Positions 63,943-64,000 of a DNA stretch of 64,000 bases are shown here, piece by piece (position 1 is the stretch's first letter; each line of letters begins with the position of its first letter). The notes below the pieces were generated by a model, which worked only from the letters and a program-made list of their open reading frames with translations, ran no database searches and had not been told where the DNA came from. The stretch comes from Swingsia samuiensis (GTDB lineage Bacteria; Pseudomonadota; Alphaproteobacteria; Acetobacterales; Acetobacteraceae), in contig NZ_CP038141.1 of the NCBI RefSeq assembly GCF_006542355.1, forward strand, positions 1,883,501 through 1,947,500, in the 5' to 3' direction. A program made the translations under genes and the position numbers.

Positions 63943-63971
63943 TTGACATGAAGGTGAGTGTTGCTTATAAG
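63943..63971 (+). promoter_or_regulatory. Near-consensus sigma70 promoter at the window edge
   Basis: TTGACA at 63943-63948, a 17-base spacer and TATAAG at 63966-63971 form a strong -35/-10 pair. The transcript would start close to the right edge and continue outside the window. Such a strong promoter often serves rRNA, tRNA or highly expressed genes. Confidence 0.65.
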
Positions 63972-64000
63972 GCGGATCACTGACGCAGCTTTGGTGGCTT

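Noticed and set aside
1..64000. CRISPR arrays, insertion sequences, prophage or tRNA genes
   Set aside because: No direct-repeat series, transposase, integrase or tRNA-like cloverleaf was found on either strand by eye.

Overview
The window looks like chromosomal DNA of a comparatively AT-rich acetic acid bacterium (Acetobacteraceae, Alphaproteobacteria). The evidence is the order miaB-phoH-ybeY-corC, CarD, an OprB-type porin, the glutathione-dependent formaldehyde pair, YfdX, and a serine palmitoyltransferase/ACP/fatty acyl-AMP ligase set of the kind found in sphingolipid-making acetic acid bacteria. A genus cannot be fixed by eye. I found no tRNA, rRNA, insertion sequence, prophage or CRISPR array, and gene density is high. 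Many genes overlap by ATGA or start with GTG or TTG.

Layout. 0-5.4 kb (reverse): start of a DsbA-like protein, then corC, ybeY, phoH, miaB and a PlsC-type acyltransferase. 5.5-11.8 kb (forward): tamA-tamB. 11.8-15.9 kb (reverse): TPR-glycosyltransferase, SDR, carD, bestrophin-like channel. 16-18 kb (forward): formaldehyde detoxification pair. 18-19.2 kb (reverse): ygfZ-hisI. 19.4-25 kb (forward): a five-gene, overlapping lipid-transport operon made of a Cache-GAF-cyclase-like membrane protein, MlaE, a degenerate MlaF-like ATPase, MlaD and a TPR lipoprotein. 25-31 kb: bioB, a divergent acyl-ACP-desaturase-like di-iron protein, a Dabb protein, an M13 peptidase and an OpuAC-like protein. 30.7-32.4 kb: a CsgG/DUF4810/DUF799 lipoprotein triad. 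32.5-34.7 kb: OprB porin and an exported unknown. 34.8-39.4 kb: fabD-fabG-acpP-fabF-mltG. 39.5-41.2 kb (reverse): SYLF lipoprotein and an inositol-monophosphatase-family enzyme.

41.5-53.5 kb is the most distinctive part and reads as one lipid gene island. A reverse-strand gene set encodes fatty acyl-AMP ligase, a dedicated ACP and serine palmitoyltransferase, which would make a long-chain base. A second reverse, overlapping operon encodes a metallophosphoesterase, two LptF/LptG-family permeases, a fatty-acid-hydroxylase-superfamily enzyme, a nucleotidyltransferase and a GT4 glycosyltransferase. On the forward strand are a diacylglycerol/ceramide-kinase-like protein, an unknown protein and a GINT1-like beta-propeller protein. 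My inference is that this island makes, hydroxylates, decorates and exports a sphingolipid, with the Lpt-type permeases as cluster-specific exporters.

54-64 kb: cysG, glsA, mntH (reverse), yfdX, an SDR preceded by a 13-residue leader frame, a small membrane protein and metH (both reverse), then a small CobW-like protein with no P-loop, divergent from metH. The window ends on a near-consensus sigma70 promoter whose target lies beyond the edge.

The candidates most worth following as little-described systems are the cyclase-like/Mla operon with its pseudo-ATPase, the sphingolipid island with its own Lpt-like exporter, the di-iron oxidase beside bioB, and the P-loop-less CobW-like protein beside metH.
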